A stretch of DNA of 64,000 nucleotides from Xenorhabdus bovienii SS-2004 (lineage in GTDB: Bacteria; Pseudomonadota; Gammaproteobacteria; Enterobacterales; Enterobacteriaceae), in the NCBI RefSeq assembly GCF_000027225.1, contig NC_013892.1:3038001-3102000 (forward strand), given 5' to 3'. Each line of letters starts with the position of its first letter. The first letter of the stretch is position 1. The translations under genes were made by a program, and so were the position numbers. Shown here piece by piece: positions 29,698 to 41,190 of the stretch. Below the pieces are notes generated by a model. That model was not told the DNA's origin. It searched no databases and saw only the letters and a list, made by a program, of their open reading frames with translations.

Positions 29698-30627
29698 TTA
29701 TTCGCAGGCATTGAGCGTATTGCGAATACGCGCCTTATAGTGTTCGATCATTTGTGGCGTGAGCATTTTTCGCTCACCATCCAACACAACGCCACCCACA
29801 TCAGAAGCAATCCGCTGTGCTGCCTGCAACATCAGTTTAAAGTTCTGATTAGCATCACCATATGATGGCACAAGCATAAACATGGAAACTCCAGGGGTGC
29901 TGAAATCGTCCATGAGTTCTGGATTAAACGAGCCTGGTTTTACCATATTAGCCAGACTGAACAACACCGCTCCACTGCCCGCCGGGTTCAAATGACGATG
30001 AAAGATATTCATATCACCAAACCGGAAGCCAGATTGCAAAATACTTTGAAGCAGTGCTTCGCCATCAAGCTCCTGACCATGATGGGCAGAGACATGTAAT
30101 ACCAGCACTGTTTCTTTTTTGACTTGCTCAACTTCACCCACAGCTTCATTTTCCAATACGTTCAGTTGTTCTTCCACAACTGCTGTATTGACAACCGATT
30201 CTGCTGCCTCAGCACTCTGCTCAGTAGACTCAAATAAGCCAAGCTGTGGCTCTTCCTGATATTCCTCAGCGGTTTTTACTTTTGCCGCTGATGCTTCAGA
30301 TTGCTGATTTGAAAGCAAAGGATCAAAAGCCTCATCAGGCGCTTCCGCTGATAACTCAGGTACAGAGCGTTTAATAACAGGCTCTTCACGATGTTCATTA
30401 CGAGGCTTGACTGACTCTTGAACATGCGACTTTGACGAATTATCAAACAGTTTATCGCCATCATTATCGTCGAGCTCTTCCTGACGCTCCTGTTTATGAC
30501 GTTTAACTGGGCGATCACGAAAGAGTGACGAACGCTCTTTGCGGCTGGTCCACAACCCATGTAATAGCAAAGCTATTATGGCTATCGCACCAACAACGAT
30601 TAATATCAGACGCAAATCCTGCATCAT
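29698..30627 (-). CDS. zipA: cell division protein ZipA
   Basis: 309 residues. A single N-terminal membrane anchor ([20 protein letters not shown]) is followed by a charged segment ([20 protein letters not shown]), a long acidic Pro/Gln/Glu-rich linker (~40-165), and the C-terminal FtsZ-binding domain ([20 protein letters not shown] to the end). It tethers FtsZ to the inner membrane in the divisome. Linker length and sequence vary between species; the ends match E. coli well. Divergent from cysZ. Confidence 0.96.
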   Translation of the reverse strand: MMQDLRLILIVVGAIAIIALLLHGLWTSRKERSSLFRDRPVKRHKQERQEELDDNDGDKLFDNSSKSHVQESVKPRNEHREEPVIKRSVPELSAEAPDEAFDPLLSNQQSEASAAKVKTAEEYQEEPQLGLFESTEQSAEAAESVVNTAVVEEQLNVLENEAVGEVEQVKKETVLVLHVSAHHGQELDGEALLQSILQSGFRFGDMNIFHRHLNPAGSGAVLFSLANMVKPGSFNPELMDDFSTPGVSMFMLVPSYGDANQNFKLMLQAAQRIASDVGGVVLDGERKMLTPQMIEHYKARIRNTLNACE

Positions 30628-30846
30628 TGCTATCTCTGTTGTTTAAATTAATTGCCACCACGGCAGAATATTCTTTAGATAAGAGTATTTGTCAAATAGC
30701 ACAAGTGCAAGTCTCTACATACTTTTCTTACCATAAAGGAGATATACCCTGTTTTTTCGGATATTTTTTACGCACAAAACTACTGGTCAGTAGAAAATCC
30801 TGCCTATATCATACCGTCTCAATCATCTAGGAGAGAATAAGAAAAT

Positions 30847-31623
30847 ATGACGAATTCGACAAAACTGCCAAAACATTTGAGCGGGTTTCATTATATTGTA
30901 CAAGGTTGGCATCTGATAACCCGCTCTGGCATCAAGAGATTCGTTTTATTACCCTTACTGGCCAATATTTTATTGCTGGGTGGTTCATTCTGGTGGTTGT
31001 ACCATAAACTGGATGGTTGGATACTATGGGCGCTCGATAAAATACCAGATTGGATGCAATGGCTAAGTTATTTGCTGTGGCCATTGGCTGTCGTCTCAAT
31101 TTTGCTGATCTTTACCTATTTTTTCAGCATACTGGCTAATTTTATTGCCTCACCATTCAATGGATTACTGGCCGAAAAATTGGAAGCGGAATTAACTGGC
31201 ATTCCAGCGCCGGACACTGGCATGGTCGATTTGATAAAAGATACACCCCGTATTTTGAAACGTGAGATAGTAAAAATCCTCTACTATATTCCGCGTGCGC
31301 TCGTACTGCTGTTGCTATATTTCATTCCGGGTATTGGTCAAACTGTCGCTCCTGTCCTCTGGCTTATTTTCAGTGCCTGGATGTTGACTATCCAATACTG
31401 CGATTATCCGTTTGATAATCACAAAATCAGTTTTTCTACTATGCGCAGTACCCTGCGACAAAACAAAATTGACAATCTTCAATTTGGTGCAGCCGTTAGT
31501 GTATTGACCATGATCCCGGTAGTAAACCTGTTCATTATGCCCGTTGCAGTCTGTGGAGCTACAGCCATGTGGGTTGATCGCTATCGCGCTCAACACGCCT
31601 TACACCATAACCCATCCCATTAA
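30847..31623 (+). CDS. cysZ: sulfate transporter CysZ
   Basis: 258-residue inner-membrane protein that forms a sulfate channel for cysteine synthesis. Four to six hydrophobic segments are seen ([19 protein letters not shown], then [20 protein letters not shown]), with family motifs [17 protein letters not shown] and [12 protein letters not shown]. It precedes cysK on the same strand, as in E. coli, with ~290 bp between. Confidence 0.95.
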   Translation: MTNSTKLPKHLSGFHYIVQGWHLITRSGIKRFVLLPLLANILLLGGSFWWLYHKLDGWILWALDKIPDWMQWLSYLLWPLAVVSILLIFTYFFSILANFIASPFNGLLAEKLEAELTGIPAPDTGMVDLIKDTPRILKREIVKILYYIPRALVLLLLYFIPGIGQTVAPVLWLIFSAWMLTIQYCDYPFDNHKISFSTMRSTLRQNKIDNLQFGAAVSVLTMIPVVNLFIMPVAVCGATAMWVDRYRAQHALHHNPSH

Positions 31624-31910
31624 ACCACTTTTTCCTTTTTAAATAACACCATGCCCTGATGTATCAAGAATACACCAGGGTTTTGTATTAGCCATTACCT
31701 TTAATTAACTGTAACCATCACGGCGCAGAAATAACTATATAAAATCATAAATGGAGGAATAGTTATTCTTATAATAAACAACGTAAATAATATAAAAAAT
31801 CAACGAATATTCTTTTATATAATAAGAATAGACTTAAACTCTATTTCCATAAATAAGATGTTAGCGTATGGTTATCTGATGTTTAAAGGTATTTAAGGGG
31901 CAATCGAATA
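31624..31910. other. cysZ-cysK spacer
   Basis: Very AT-rich 287 bp that must hold the cysK promoter. CysB activates cysK in E. coli, but CysB sites are degenerate and I do not claim one here. Confidence 0.4.
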
Positions 31911-32864
31911 ATGAGCAAAATTTATGAAGACAATTCGTTGACTATTGGTCACACTCCACTCGTACGTTTAAAACATTTTGGTAATGGCCGCATTCTAGCA
32001 AAGATAGAATCCCGCAATCCAAGTTTCAGCGTAAAGTGCCGAATTGGTGCCAACATGATTTGGGACGCTGAAAAACGTGGCATCCTGACCAAAGATAAAG
32101 AACTTATTGAACCAACCAGTGGCAACACCGGTATTGCTCTTGCTTACGTTGCGGCTGCCCGTGGCTATAAGCTGACCCTTACTATGCCTGAAACCATGAG
32201 TCTTGAGCGCCGCAAGCTGCTGAAAGCGCTGGGAGCCAGTCTGGTGCTGACCGAAGGCGCGAAAGGCATGAAAGGTGCCATTGATAAAGCTGACGAAATC
32301 CGTGATAGCGATCCAGACCATTATATTCTCCTGCAACAATTCAGTAATCCGGCGAACCCTGAAATTCATGAAAAAACCACAGGCCCAGAAATCTGGGAAG
32401 CTACCGATGGCAATATCGGTGCTTTCGTTGCAGGTGTAGGGACTGGAGGCACAATCACAGGGGTTGCTCGTTACCTGAAAAATACACAAGCCGCACAAGT
32501 CACTATCGTTGCTGTAGAACCAGAAGATTCTCCTGTAATCAGCCAGAAACTTGCTGGTGAAGAACTTAAGCCTGGCCCACACAAGATTCAGGGAATTGGA
32601 GCTGGTTTCATCCCTGATAACCTAGATTTAACATTAGTTGACCGTGTGTTTAAAGTCAGTAATGAAGAAGCCATTAAAATAGCGAGAGAAGTCACTGAAA
32701 AAGAAGGAATTCTTGCTGGAATTTCCTCAGGAGCCGCTGTCGCTGCCGCCGTCAGGTTATCTCAGGAAGACGAATATAAAGATAAAAATATCGTGGTTAT
32801 TTTGCCTTCTTCGGCTGAACGTTATCTCAGTACCGCCCTGTTTGCCGACTTAGCCAATGATTAA
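31911..32864 (+). CDS. cysK: cysteine synthase A (O-acetylserine sulfhydrylase A)
   Basis: 317-residue PLP enzyme forming cysteine from O-acetylserine and sulfide. The PLP lysine is in [14 protein letters not shown]; the substrate loop is [11 protein letters not shown]; the phosphate loop is [10 protein letters not shown]. The C-terminus (FADLAND) is about six residues shorter than E. coli. CysK can also act as the activating partner of some CdiA toxins in E. coli, noted only as background. A terminator follows. Confidence 0.97.
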   Translation: MSKIYEDNSLTIGHTPLVRLKHFGNGRILAKIESRNPSFSVKCRIGANMIWDAEKRGILTKDKELIEPTSGNTGIALAYVAAARGYKLTLTMPETMSLERRKLLKALGASLVLTEGAKGMKGAIDKADEIRDSDPDHYILLQQFSNPANPEIHEKTTGPEIWEATDGNIGAFVAGVGTGGTITGVARYLKNTQAAQVTIVAVEPEDSPVISQKLAGEELKPGPHKIQGIGAGFIPDNLDLTLVDRVFKVSNEEAIKIAREVTEKEGILAGISSGAAVAAAVRLSQEDEYKDKNIVVILPSSAERYLSTALFADLAND

Positions 32865-32898
32865 AAATCACTCTGAGTTTTTGCAATTTCATTGACAA

Positions 32899-32924
32899 AA
32901 AAGCACCTTAAGGGTGCTTTTTTG
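32899..32924 (+). terminator. terminator after cysK
   Basis: AAAAGCACC-TTAA-GGGTGCTTTTTT: a 7-8 bp stem, tight loop and long T-run, 35 bp after the stop. Confidence 0.92.
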
Positions 32925-33246
32925 TGCATCAGATCAAAGTTTAAAACTTTCCTAGATGATTTATTCAAGTAGCTTTAGTATTTAACCAGTAATTATTTTG
33001 ATGCACGAAATTAATCGCTGAGCCAGAATGAAAAGCACCATCCAATTCAACAAATACTCGGATAGTGTTTATTAACATAAAATCAACAATTGAATGCATC
33101 GAGTATGTTAATTTTTTGATAATGCCTAAATACACCTTATTTCATTATCAATTTAACGGTTGTACAAGCCAGAACGGGTTCAGCTACACTAGTTTTAGAA
33201 TTTTCTAGGGCTTATCAACGAATATTTAAGTTATTGAGGAAATACT
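32925..33246. other. ptsH upstream region
   Basis: 322 bp without a gene. It must carry the pts operon promoters; in E. coli these answer to CRP and Mlc. I see AT-rich promoter-like sequence but no site I can define. A TTGAGGAAA ribosome site precedes ptsH. Confidence 0.4.
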
Positions 33247-33504
33247 ATGTTCCAGCAAGAAGTCACGATTACTGCACCAAATGGCCTCCATACTCGCCCT
33301 GCTGCGCAGTTCGTCAAAGAAGCAAAAGGTTTCTCTTCTGACATCACTCTTACTTCTGGTGGCAAATCTGCCAGTGCGAAAAGCCTGTTTAAGCTGCAAA
33401 CGCTGGGACTGACTCAAGGTACTGCTGTAACAATTTCCGCTGAAGGCGAAGATGAACAGCATGCTGTTGAACATTTAGTTAAGCTGATGGGTGAATTGGA
33501 ATAA
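33247..33504 (+). CDS. ptsH: phosphocarrier protein HPr
   Basis: 85-residue cytosolic phosphocarrier of the sugar phosphotransferase system. It accepts phosphate from enzyme I on His15 (in [16 protein letters not shown]) and passes it to sugar-specific EIIA domains. The Ser46 region ([13 protein letters not shown]) is normal. First gene of ptsH-ptsI-crr; 133 bp with two small hairpins separate it from ptsI. Confidence 0.98.
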   Translation: MFQQEVTITAPNGLHTRPAAQFVKEAKGFSSDITLTSGGKSASAKSLFKLQTLGLTQGTAVTISAEGEDEQHAVEHLVKLMGELE

Positions 33505-33548
33505 TCGCCCGCTTAATAAAGCCAATTTGTTTCATTTCACCGAGTTCC

Positions 33549-33600
33549 ATCCCCAGATAAATAAAATTTGGGGATATTTATAGCCTCCCCCCTGAAGGCT
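33549..33600 (+). other. two hairpins in the ptsH-ptsI spacer
   Basis: ATCCCCA / TGGGGAT (33549-33575) and AGCCT / AGGCT around a C-rich loop (33582-33600). Neither has a U-run. They may stabilise the abundant ptsH message or attenuate ptsI; this is inference from position. Confidence 0.5.
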
Positions 33601-33637
33601 TAATGGAAGGTAATCACCCGCAGTAAGGTCATATAGT

Positions 33638-35365
33638 ATGATTTCAGGCATCTTAGTATCACCAGGCATTGCTTTCGGCAAGGCATTATTGCTGAAAGAA
33701 GACCCCATCATTATCAATCAGAAAAAAATTACTACAGAACAAACCGAACAAGAAATTTCCCGTTTTAAACAAGGTCGAGACAAGTCTTCCGTACAGTTAG
33801 AAATAATTAGAAAAACAGCCGAAAAAAATTTAGGTGCAGAAAAGGCTGAGATCTTCGAAGGCCATATTATGTTGCTGGAAGACGAAGAGCTGGAACAGGA
33901 AATTGTTACCCTGATTAAGAAAAATCTGGCAACAGCAGATGCCGCTGTTTATTCCGTTATTGAAGATCAGGCTAAGGCACTGGAAGAACTAGACGATGAA
34001 TATTTGAAAGAACGTGCGGCCGATGTTCGCGATATTGGTAAACGCCTGCTGAAAAATATTCTGGGTATGCCGATTATCGATTTAGGCACTATTGAAGAAG
34101 AAGCTATCCTCATTGCCAATGATTTAACTCCATCGGAAACCGCACAACTCAATCTGGACAAAGTGCTAGGTTTCATCACTGATTTGGGTGGCCGAACATC
34201 CCATACCTCGATTATGGCCCGCTCTCTCGAATTACCCGCAATAGTCGGTACTACCAATGCAACAACTCAAATCAAAAATGGCAGTTACCTGATTCTGGAT
34301 GCAGTTAATAACCAGATTTATGTGAACCCGTCTAATGCTGAAATCGATCAACTGAAAAAGGCAAAACACGAGTATCTGTCAGAAAAAACAGAACTGGCAA
34401 AACTGAAAGATTTACCTGCTATTACACTGGATGGCCATCAAGTTGAAGTTTGTGCCAATATCGGTACAGTTCGTGATGTCATGGGTGCAGAGCGCAATGG
34501 TGCCGAAGGTGTAGGACTATACCGCACCGAATTCCTGTTTATGGATCGCGATACGCTGCCTACTGAAGACGAGCAGTTTGAGGCATATAAAGCGGTTGCA
34601 GAAGCCGTTGGCAACCAAGCCATCATTATCCGTACCATGGATATCGGCGGTGATAAAGATTTGCCTTACATGAACCTGCCAAAAGAAGAGAACCCATTCC
34701 TTGGCTGGCGTGCAATTCGGATTTGCCTTGATCGTAAAGAAATCTTACATTCTCAATTGCGTGCTATCCTGCGAGCCTCTGCATTTGGTAAACTCCGCAT
34801 TATGTTCCCAATGATTATTTCAGTTGAGGAAATTAGGGAGCTGAAAGCAGAACTGGCGTTGCTCAAAAACCAGTTACGTGATGAAGACAAAGCATTTGAT
34901 GAATCTATTGAAGTCGGCATCATGGTGGAAACACCCGCTGCTGCAACCATTGCTCATCATCTTGCAAAAGAAGTTGACTTTTTTAGTATTGGGACAAACG
35001 ATCTAACTCAGTATACTCTTGCGGTAGACCGTGGTAATGAGCTGATTTCTCATCTTTATAACCCAATGTCACCCGCAGTGTTGAGCCTCATCAAGCAGGT
35101 TATTGATGCCTCACACGCAGAAGGTAAATGGACGGGAATGTGTGGAGAGCTAGCTGGTGATGAACGTGCCGCGCTGTTACTCTTAGGCATGGGATTGGAT
35201 GAGTTCAGCATGAGTGCGATATCAATTCCACGCATCAAGAAAATCATTCGTAATGCCAATTACGATGATGCGAAAGCGCTGGCAGAGCAAGCCTTATCTC
35301 AGCCGACTGCAAAGGAATTGATGGATTTGGTTGACACCTTTACCAGAGAAAAAACACTCTGCTAG
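33638..35365 (+). CDS. ptsI: PTS enzyme I (phosphoenolpyruvate-protein phosphotransferase)
   Basis: 575-residue cytosolic enzyme that takes phosphate from phosphoenolpyruvate and gives it to HPr. The phosphorylated His lies in [17 protein letters not shown] (~189). PEP-binding motifs YRTEFLFMD and [14 protein letters not shown], and the active-site Cys in [10 protein letters not shown] (~502), are all present. Length equals E. coli. crr follows 48 bp downstream. Confidence 0.98.
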   Translation: MISGILVSPGIAFGKALLLKEDPIIINQKKITTEQTEQEISRFKQGRDKSSVQLEIIRKTAEKNLGAEKAEIFEGHIMLLEDEELEQEIVTLIKKNLATADAAVYSVIEDQAKALEELDDEYLKERAADVRDIGKRLLKNILGMPIIDLGTIEEEAILIANDLTPSETAQLNLDKVLGFITDLGGRTSHTSIMARSLELPAIVGTTNATTQIKNGSYLILDAVNNQIYVNPSNAEIDQLKKAKHEYLSEKTELAKLKDLPAITLDGHQVEVCANIGTVRDVMGAERNGAEGVGLYRTEFLFMDRDTLPTEDEQFEAYKAVAEAVGNQAIIIRTMDIGGDKDLPYMNLPKEENPFLGWRAIRICLDRKEILHSQLRAILRASAFGKLRIMFPMIISVEEIRELKAELALLKNQLRDEDKAFDESIEVGIMVETPAAATIAHHLAKEVDFFSIGTNDLTQYTLAVDRGNELISHLYNPMSPAVLSLIKQVIDASHAEGKWTGMCGELAGDERAALLLLGMGLDEFSMSAISIPRIKKIIRNANYDDAKALAEQALSQPTAKELMDLVDTFTREKTLC

Positions 35366-35413
35366 CTACATCAGCCAAAACACGGTCCCATTAAAACAAT
35401 TAGGAGAAGATTC

Positions 35414-35923
35414 ATGGGTCTGCTTGATAAACTGAAATCTCTGGTTTCAGACGATAAAAAAAACAGCGGCAGTATTGAAATTATCGCCCCATTGTCAGGT
35501 GAAATAGTCAATATCGAAGATGTTCCAGATGTTGTTTTTGCCGAAAAAATCGTTGGGGATGGTATCGCGATTAAACCTGCCGGCAACAAAATTGTCGCTC
35601 CTGTTGATGGCACCATTGGTAAAATCTTCGAAACTAACCATGCTTTTTCTATCGAATCGGATAGCGGAGTTGAACTGTTCGTTCATTTTGGTATTGATAC
35701 CGTTGAGCTGAAAGGTGCGGGCTTTAAACGCATTGCCGAAGAAGGTCAACGAGTACAGAAAGGCGATCTGGTTTTAGAGTTTGATCTGGCATTTCTGGAA
35801 GAAAGGGCTAAATCAACATTAACTCCTGTTGTTATTTCTAACATGGACGAAATTAAAGAATTGTCTAAAGTGAGTGGATCTGTAGTTGTAGGTGAATCTG
35901 TCATCATGCGTATCAAAAGATAA
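35414..35923 (+). CDS. crr: PTS glucose-specific enzyme IIA
   Basis: 169-residue cytosolic EIIA-Glc. It phosphorylates glucose via EIICB and, by phosphorylation state, controls adenylate cyclase and inducer exclusion. The phosphorylated His is in [14 protein letters not shown] (~90), the partner His in ETNHAFS (~75). Links to the CRP-like site at uhpT through cAMP. Last gene of the operon, closed by a strong hairpin. Confidence 0.97.
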   Translation: MGLLDKLKSLVSDDKKNSGSIEIIAPLSGEIVNIEDVPDVVFAEKIVGDGIAIKPAGNKIVAPVDGTIGKIFETNHAFSIESDSGVELFVHFGIDTVELKGAGFKRIAEEGQRVQKGDLVLEFDLAFLEERAKSTLTPVVISNMDEIKELSKVSGSVVVGESVIMRIKR

Positions 35924-35999
35924 CAGAAAAATCATCGGGAACACGTTTTCCGCTCTTTTCCTGTTTACAGATCCTTCTTATTTTTCAGATGGTTGATTA

Positions 36000-36063
36000 A
36001 TCGCCCCTGTATTATCAGGCATTTTACCGGATTAAGCCTGATAATACAGGGGCGATTTTTTTG
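36000..36063 (+). terminator. terminator of the pts operon
   Basis: Perfect 21-base arms (ATCGCCCCTGTATTATCAGG and one more base, repeated in inverse at 36036-36056) around a 14-base loop, followed by seven T. Unusually long stem for a terminator; lies between convergent crr and cysM. Confidence 0.92.
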
Positions 36064-36130
36064 TGGTTTGCTGCTCAGTCAAAAAGCGACGTTTAATGCC
36101 AAATAACATATACCCAAAGGGGATAGGCGT

Positions 36131-37012
36131 TTAATTAAATACCCCAGTAGACAAATACCTGTCACCACGATCACAGACAATCGCTACAATGACTGCCCCT
36201 GGATTTTTAGCCGCAATGCGCAGTGCCCCTGAAACAGCACCGCCAGAACTGACACCACAAAAAATGCCTTCTTTCTGCGCCAATAGCCGCATTGTCGTTT
36301 CAGCTTCCATTTGTGTGATATCCAAGAGCTGATCCACTAACTCTTTTTTGTAAATACCAGGCATATAAGCGGGAGACCAACGGCGAATACCGGGGATCTG
36401 GCTATTTTCTGCAGGCTGCAATCCCGTAGTGTGCACTTTATCTGATTGAGATTTCAGGTAGCGGCTCACTCCTGTAATTGTCCCCGTCGTTCCCATACTG
36501 GAAACAAAATGCGTTATGCGCCCCTGCGTTTGCTGCCAGATTTCCGGACCAGTTGTATTGAAGTGCGCCAGTGCATTATCCATATTATTAAATTGGTCAA
36601 GAACCTTCCCTTCTCCCTCTTGTTCCATTTTCTGCGCTAAGTCCCGAGCACCTTCCATGCCTGATTCTTTACTGACCAGAATCAATTCTGCACCGTAAGC
36701 CCGCATTGACGCCTGCCGTTCAAGACTCATATTTTCAGGCATTAATAATTTCAATTTATAATTTTTAACTGCCGCAATCATAGCCAGTGCAATGCCAGTA
36801 TTGCCACTCGTTGCTTCTATGAGCACATCTCCCGGCGCAATTTCTCCTCGTAATTCAGCCTGCTGGATCATTGAAAATGCAGCCCTGTCTTTCACGGAAC
36901 CAGCAGGATTGTTACCTTCCAGTTTTACCCAAATTTCCGCATCAACACTTTCGGTGAGTCGTTGTAATTTAACCAGCGGAGTATTGCCTATAAAATCTTC
37001 CAAGCTTGCCAC
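36131..37012 (-). CDS. cysM: cysteine synthase B (O-acetylserine sulfhydrylase B)
   Basis: 293-residue PLP enzyme using sulfide or thiosulfate to make cysteine or S-sulfocysteine. The PLP Lys is in [27 protein letters not shown] and SMGTTGTITGVSRY are the substrate and phosphate loops. The CysM-type RRWSPAYMPGIY segment distinguishes it from CysK. Final gene of the thiosulfate/sulfate operon cysP-cysT-cysW-cysA-cysM, ~130 bp after cysA. Confidence 0.96.
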   Translation of the reverse strand: MASLEDFIGNTPLVKLQRLTESVDAEIWVKLEGNNPAGSVKDRAAFSMIQQAELRGEIAPGDVLIEATSGNTGIALAMIAAVKNYKLKLLMPENMSLERQASMRAYGAELILVSKESGMEGARDLAQKMEQEGEGKVLDQFNNMDNALAHFNTTGPEIWQQTQGRITHFVSSMGTTGTITGVSRYLKSQSDKVHTTGLQPAENSQIPGIRRWSPAYMPGIYKKELVDQLLDITQMEAETTMRLLAQKEGIFCGVSSGGAVSGALRIAAKNPGAVIVAIVCDRGDRYLSTGVFN

Positions 37013-37145
37013 AGCATTACCTAATTCATATGAGAGTGGACAACAAAATAATCATATTCAGAAAACTGTAGCAAGATCTTAAACAAAAAATACCCGCTCC
37101 CCCAAATGACGAGAGACGGGTTGACGGTAATAAAATATAGCTAAA

Positions 37146-38234
37146 TCAAGCTGATTCAGCGAGTCTGAGCACTTTTAATGGCAGGTCACCTGCATACAGT
37201 CTAGCTCCAGTGCCTCCCATAAAATACTGGTTTCCCCTAACAGGAACAGGTGAATCACCCTGCCAGATAACCGATAAGAGGTCTTTTCCCCACCCTACTG
37301 GCAAGACAGACAACAAAGAAAAATGGCCGCGTGGGCTGATTTCCACAATTTGAACAGGTAAAGGACAAGATGCAGTTTGTTGGGTACTAAGAGTCATTTC
37401 CCATGGGCGGAGAAACACGTCAACATTTCCCTGATGTAATGGTGTCACATTCAATGGGAAAATTTTCCCCCCAACCCATAATTGGGAACCTTTTATTTCA
37501 CCGTGTAATTGATTGACCTCTCCCATAAATTCGAGCACAAAACGGCTTTCTGGCTCTCTCCACACCTGTTGCGGCGTACCAACTTGCTCAATACACCCTT
37601 GATTCATCACCACCACTCTATCCGCTACTTCCATCGCTTCTTCCTGATCATGGGTAACGAATACACTGGTAAATTTCAGTTCTTCATGAAGTTGCCGTAA
37701 CCAGCGGCGCAATTCCATACGTACCTGTGCATCCAAAGCACCAAACGGCTCATCCAGCAACAGGATTTGCGGTTCCACTGCCAATGCCCTTGCTAATGCC
37801 ACACGCTGTTTCTGCCCACCAGAAAGTTGTGACGGGTAACGATCAGCAAGGTGGGATAACTGAACCATATCAAGCAATACCATCACCTTACTGCGGAGCG
37901 CCTCACCACTGAGGCGTTGACGACGCGGAAGCACAGTCAAACCAAAAGCGACGTTATCAAAGACGTTCATATGGCGAAATAGGGCGTAATGCTGGAATAC
38001 AAAGCCAACTCGCCGATCTTTCGCATGCACTCGACTGACATCCTGACCATTAAACTTCAATTGCCCTGCACTTTGCTGCTCAAGCCCTGCAATGATCCTC
38101 AGGAGAGTCGTTTTACCAGAACCGGACGGGCCAAGTAGCGCAACCATTTCACCAGATTCAATACCTAATGAAATCTCACTCAGTATCTGGACCCGGCCAA
38201 AAGACTTGCTGATTTTACTGATTTCAATACTCAT
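37146..38234 (-). CDS. cysA: sulfate/thiosulfate ABC transporter ATP-binding protein
   Basis: 362 residues from [18 protein letters not shown], where AGGAGC supplies the ribosome site; the longer frame to 38276 overlaps cysW and is not conserved. Walker [11 protein letters not shown]-loop QHYALF, ABC signature LSGGQKQR, Walker [13 protein letters not shown] and switch His in VTHDQEEA are all intact. A C-terminal TOBE-type regulatory region follows ~240. Energises the CysT-CysW channel. Confidence 0.97.
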   Translation of the reverse strand: MSIEISKISKSFGRVQILSEISLGIESGEMVALLGPSGSGKTTLLRIIAGLEQQSAGQLKFNGQDVSRVHAKDRRVGFVFQHYALFRHMNVFDNVAFGLTVLPRRQRLSGEALRSKVMVLLDMVQLSHLADRYPSQLSGGQKQRVALARALAVEPQILLLDEPFGALDAQVRMELRRWLRQLHEELKFTSVFVTHDQEEAMEVADRVVVMNQGCIEQVGTPQQVWREPESRFVLEFMGEVNQLHGEIKGSQLWVGGKIFPLNVTPLHQGNVDVFLRPWEMTLSTQQTASCPLPVQIVEISPRGHFSLLSVLPVGWGKDLLSVIWQGDSPVPVRGNQYFMGGTGARLYAGDLPLKVLRLAESA

Positions 38235-38254
38235 ATCTTGCTCCTGATCTCCCG

Positions 38255-39097
38255 TTACTGGTGGCTTAATCGCCACTGCACAGCACTTTTGACCATCAGA
38301 GTGATAATCGCCATCACTGCCAATAAAGCCGCAGCCGTAAATGCACCCACAGTGTTGTAATCTTGGTACAGCAGCTCAACCTGCAAAGGCAGCGTATAGG
38401 TTTCACCCCGAATCGCCCCTGATACCACAGAAACTGCGCCAAATTCCCCAATCGCCCGAGCATTGGTCAAAACGATGCCATATAGCAATGCCCAGCGAAT
38501 ATTCGGTAATGTCACACGCCAGAACATCTTCCAGCCAGAAGCGCCCAGCAATATTGCTGCCTCATCTTCCTGACTACCCTGACTTAACATCACCGGCACC
38601 AACTCACGGACAACAAATGGGCATGTCACAAATACCGTCACCAGTACCATACCCGGCCATGAAAACATTAATTGCATATCATAAGAACCCAGCCAGCCTC
38701 CCATCCAACCATTGACACCGTAAAACAGCAGATAAAGCAGCCCTGCCACAACAGGTGAAACAGCAAACGGAATATCGATCAATGTCAGCAATAACTGCCT
38801 ACCGGGAAATTGGAATCGAGTAACTAGCCAAGCAGTCATCACACCAAAAATCAGATTGATAGGGACTGTGATAAGCGCAATCATCACGGTCAACCAGATA
38901 GCATGCAGCATATCGGGATCAAGAAGATTCTGTTTAACGAGATCGAAACCTTTCGAAAAAGCGGTCAAAAAAATCCACATTATCGGGATTACCAGCAGCA
39001 GAGTAGAAACGAGTATACCCGTACCAATCAGTACCCATTTTCCCCAGTTGATAGGAGAGCGCTGTGCCACTGTGTATGCAGATAACTCAGTCATCAA
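38255..39097 (-). CDS. cysW: sulfate/thiosulfate ABC transporter permease CysW
   Basis: 280-residue inner-membrane permease with about six membrane segments and the ABC-permease EAA loop ([22 protein letters not shown]). Contains [18 protein letters not shown], typical of CysW. Its start overlaps the cysT stop by 4 bp (39094-39097). Forms the channel with CysT. Confidence 0.96.
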   Translation of the reverse strand: MMTELSAYTVAQRSPINWGKWVLIGTGILVSTLLLVIPIMWIFLTAFSKGFDLVKQNLLDPDMLHAIWLTVMIALITVPINLIFGVMTAWLVTRFQFPGRQLLLTLIDIPFAVSPVVAGLLYLLFYGVNGWMGGWLGSYDMQLMFSWPGMVLVTVFVTCPFVVRELVPVMLSQGSQEDEAAILLGASGWKMFWRVTLPNIRWALLYGIVLTNARAIGEFGAVSVVSGAIRGETYTLPLQVELLYQDYNTVGAFTAAALLAVMAIITLMVKSAVQWRLSHQ

Positions 39098-39930
39098 TGC
39101 CCCCCGATCCGTTTACCAAACCGACTCTGCAATATATTGACGCTAAACAGCAGTAACAACGATGCCGCAAGGATCACAGAAGCAATCGCACTAGCAGCCG
39201 GATAATCAAATTCTTGCAAACGGACAAAGATCATCAGGGAAACCACTTCTGTTTGCCATGCAATATTGCCTGCAATAAAAATTACTGCCCCAAACTCCCC
39301 CAAGCTGCGAGTGAAAGAGAGTACGGTTCCGGCCATCAATGCGGGTGAAACTTCAGGCAGAATAACTCGCCGGAAAGTCTGCCAGCGGCTAGCGCCCAAT
39401 GTCTGCGCCGCTTCCTCATATTCAGGGCCAAGTTCTTCAAGAACGGGCTGCACTGTGCGGACGACAAACGGCAGGCTTGTAAATGCCATCGCAACTGCAA
39501 TTCCCAGCCAAGTATTCACTACCTTGATGTCAAAATTGCCCAGCCAAGCGCCATACCATCCTGTTGCAGAGAACAGGGTCGCCAAAGTTAAGCCTGCCAC
39601 GGCAGTCGGCAAAGCAAAGGGCAAGTCCATCAACCCGTCAAGCAAACTGCGACCAGGAAAGTGATAACGCGTCAGTATCCACGCCATCAACATTCCGAAA
39701 ACCATGTTGAAGAAACTGGCGGCCGCAGCAGCCAGCAATGTCACCTGATAAGCGGCAACAACCTGCGGATTTACAATCACCTGCCAATATTGAGTCCATG
39801 TCATACTCGAAAGCTGTATAGCCAGAGCGCTTAATGGCAATAACAAGATCAGACAGGTATAAAACAAGCTACTGCCCAAACTCAGCCCAAATCCGGGCAG
39901 GACGCGTTTACCGGATGCCACTAACATCAT
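39094..39930 (-). CDS. cysT: sulfate/thiosulfate ABC transporter permease CysT (CysU)
   Basis: 278-residue permease partner of CysW. The EAA loop is [22 protein letters not shown], followed by [15 protein letters not shown]. About six hydrophobic segments. It overlaps both neighbours by ATGA-type junctions (cysP at 39927-39930), so the operon is tightly coupled. Confidence 0.96.
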   Translation of the reverse strand: MMLVASGKRVLPGFGLSLGSSLFYTCLILLLPLSALAIQLSSMTWTQYWQVIVNPQVVAAYQVTLLAAAAASFFNMVFGMLMAWILTRYHFPGRSLLDGLMDLPFALPTAVAGLTLATLFSATGWYGAWLGNFDIKVVNTWLGIAVAMAFTSLPFVVRTVQPVLEELGPEYEEAAQTLGASRWQTFRRVILPEVSPALMAGTVLSFTRSLGEFGAVIFIAGNIAWQTEVVSLMIFVRLQEFDYPAASAIASVILAASLLLLFSVNILQSRFGKRIGGH

Positions 39931-40964
39931 TTATGTCCTTCCGCCAATAACTGATCCAACATACCGCCCGTGTTGAAATGTGTTTTCATCACCAGCGGCC
40001 AGTTACCGAATTGTTCTTCCAGACGAAACAGTCTGGTTTCAGGAAAACGAGGTTTCTGTGCTTTCATGACATTTTTATCATTCACTCGATAATTGAAGCT
40101 CGCAATAATCTGCTGCGCTGCGGGGCTATAAAGGTAATTCAAATAGGCTTTAGCCACTGCTTCAGTTCCATTTCTGCGGACATTTTTATCAATCCAAGTC
40201 ACAGGGAACTCAGCCAAAATATCTACCGGAGGCACAATAACTTCATAATTGTCAGTACCATACTGTTTACGAATGTTATTGACTTCAGATTCAAAACTAA
40301 TCAAAACATCACCCAGACTCCGCTCAATAAATGAAGTCGTTGCACCCCGCCCCCCAGTATCAAATACCACAACGTTTTGCAAAAGACGCCGCATCAGTTG
40401 GCGAACTTTCACCGGGTCATGCTCATTTTGCTGTTGGAAAGCGCCCCATGCCGCCAGATAGGTATAACGCCCATTACCCGACGTTTTCGGGTTTGGAAAA
40501 ACCAACTTCACATCATGACGTACCAAATCATCCCAAGTATGGATCTGTTTGGGATTACCTTTGCGAACCAGAAAAGCCATAGTGGAATAGTAAGGTGAAC
40601 TGTTATTTGGCAAACGTTGCTGCCAGTCGGCAGGAATAAGATTGCCGCGATCATGCAGGATCTGGACATCCGTAACCTGATTGTACGTCACGACATCAGC
40701 CCGTAACCCCTGTAGAATACTCAATGCCTGTTTGGATGAACCTGCATGGGATTGCTTAATAATTAATTTATCTTGCGGATGCTGTGCATTCCATTGTTTT
40801 TCAAATTGAGGGTTCAAGGTAGAAAATAACTCTCGCGAAATATCGTAAGAACTATTCAATAATCCGACGGCATAAGCGTTGGCACTGTATGCGTTGATAA
40901 GACCCAAAAATGCTAAGGCAACCAACCCGCCCAATAATTTATTGTTTATTGCCACTATTTTCAT
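39927..40964 (-). CDS. cysP: thiosulfate-binding protein CysP
   Basis: 345-residue periplasmic solute-binding protein. N-terminal signal peptide is seen ([24 protein letters not shown], cleavage near AYA). The mature part opens [20 protein letters not shown], with ligand region [11 protein letters not shown] and the family segment [20 protein letters not shown]. First gene of the cys transport operon. CysB activation is expected from E. coli; the upstream AT-rich region shows no site I can define. Confidence 0.95.
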   Translation of the reverse strand: MKIVAINNKLLGGLVALAFLGLINAYSANAYAVGLLNSSYDISRELFSTLNPQFEKQWNAQHPQDKLIIKQSHAGSSKQALSILQGLRADVVTYNQVTDVQILHDRGNLIPADWQQRLPNNSSPYYSTMAFLVRKGNPKQIHTWDDLVRHDVKLVFPNPKTSGNGRYTYLAAWGAFQQQNEHDPVKVRQLMRRLLQNVVVFDTGGRGATTSFIERSLGDVLISFESEVNNIRKQYGTDNYEVIVPPVDILAEFPVTWIDKNVRRNGTEAVAKAYLNYLYSPAAQQIIASFNYRVNDKNVMKAQKPRFPETRLFRLEEQFGNWPLVMKTHFNTGGMLDQLLAEGHK

Positions 40965-41190
40965 CCAACACCTTACCCGTCACGCCTATTCGACAACGAT
41001 TTCTTCATACTGTATCCAGAATATTTATAACAGGGTAGTTTACTATCCCCTGTTTTATATACCGAGTTTTTATGAGAAATGATGAAACGCGATAAGCTAT
41101 AGGAAATGTAGGAATTATCAATTCAAAAGATAATATATAAACAGATGAAAAGAGAGCTCTGCTTCAGCGCAAACTCTCTTTAAGGCTTTG

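Noticed and set aside
29698..30627. Low-complexity linker of ZipA as a sign of corruption
   Set aside because: Acidic Gln/Glu-rich linkers of variable length are normal in ZipA.
36131..37012. Duplicate of cysK
   Set aside because: The RRWSPAYMPGIY segment and operon position identify it as cysM, the normal second isoenzyme.
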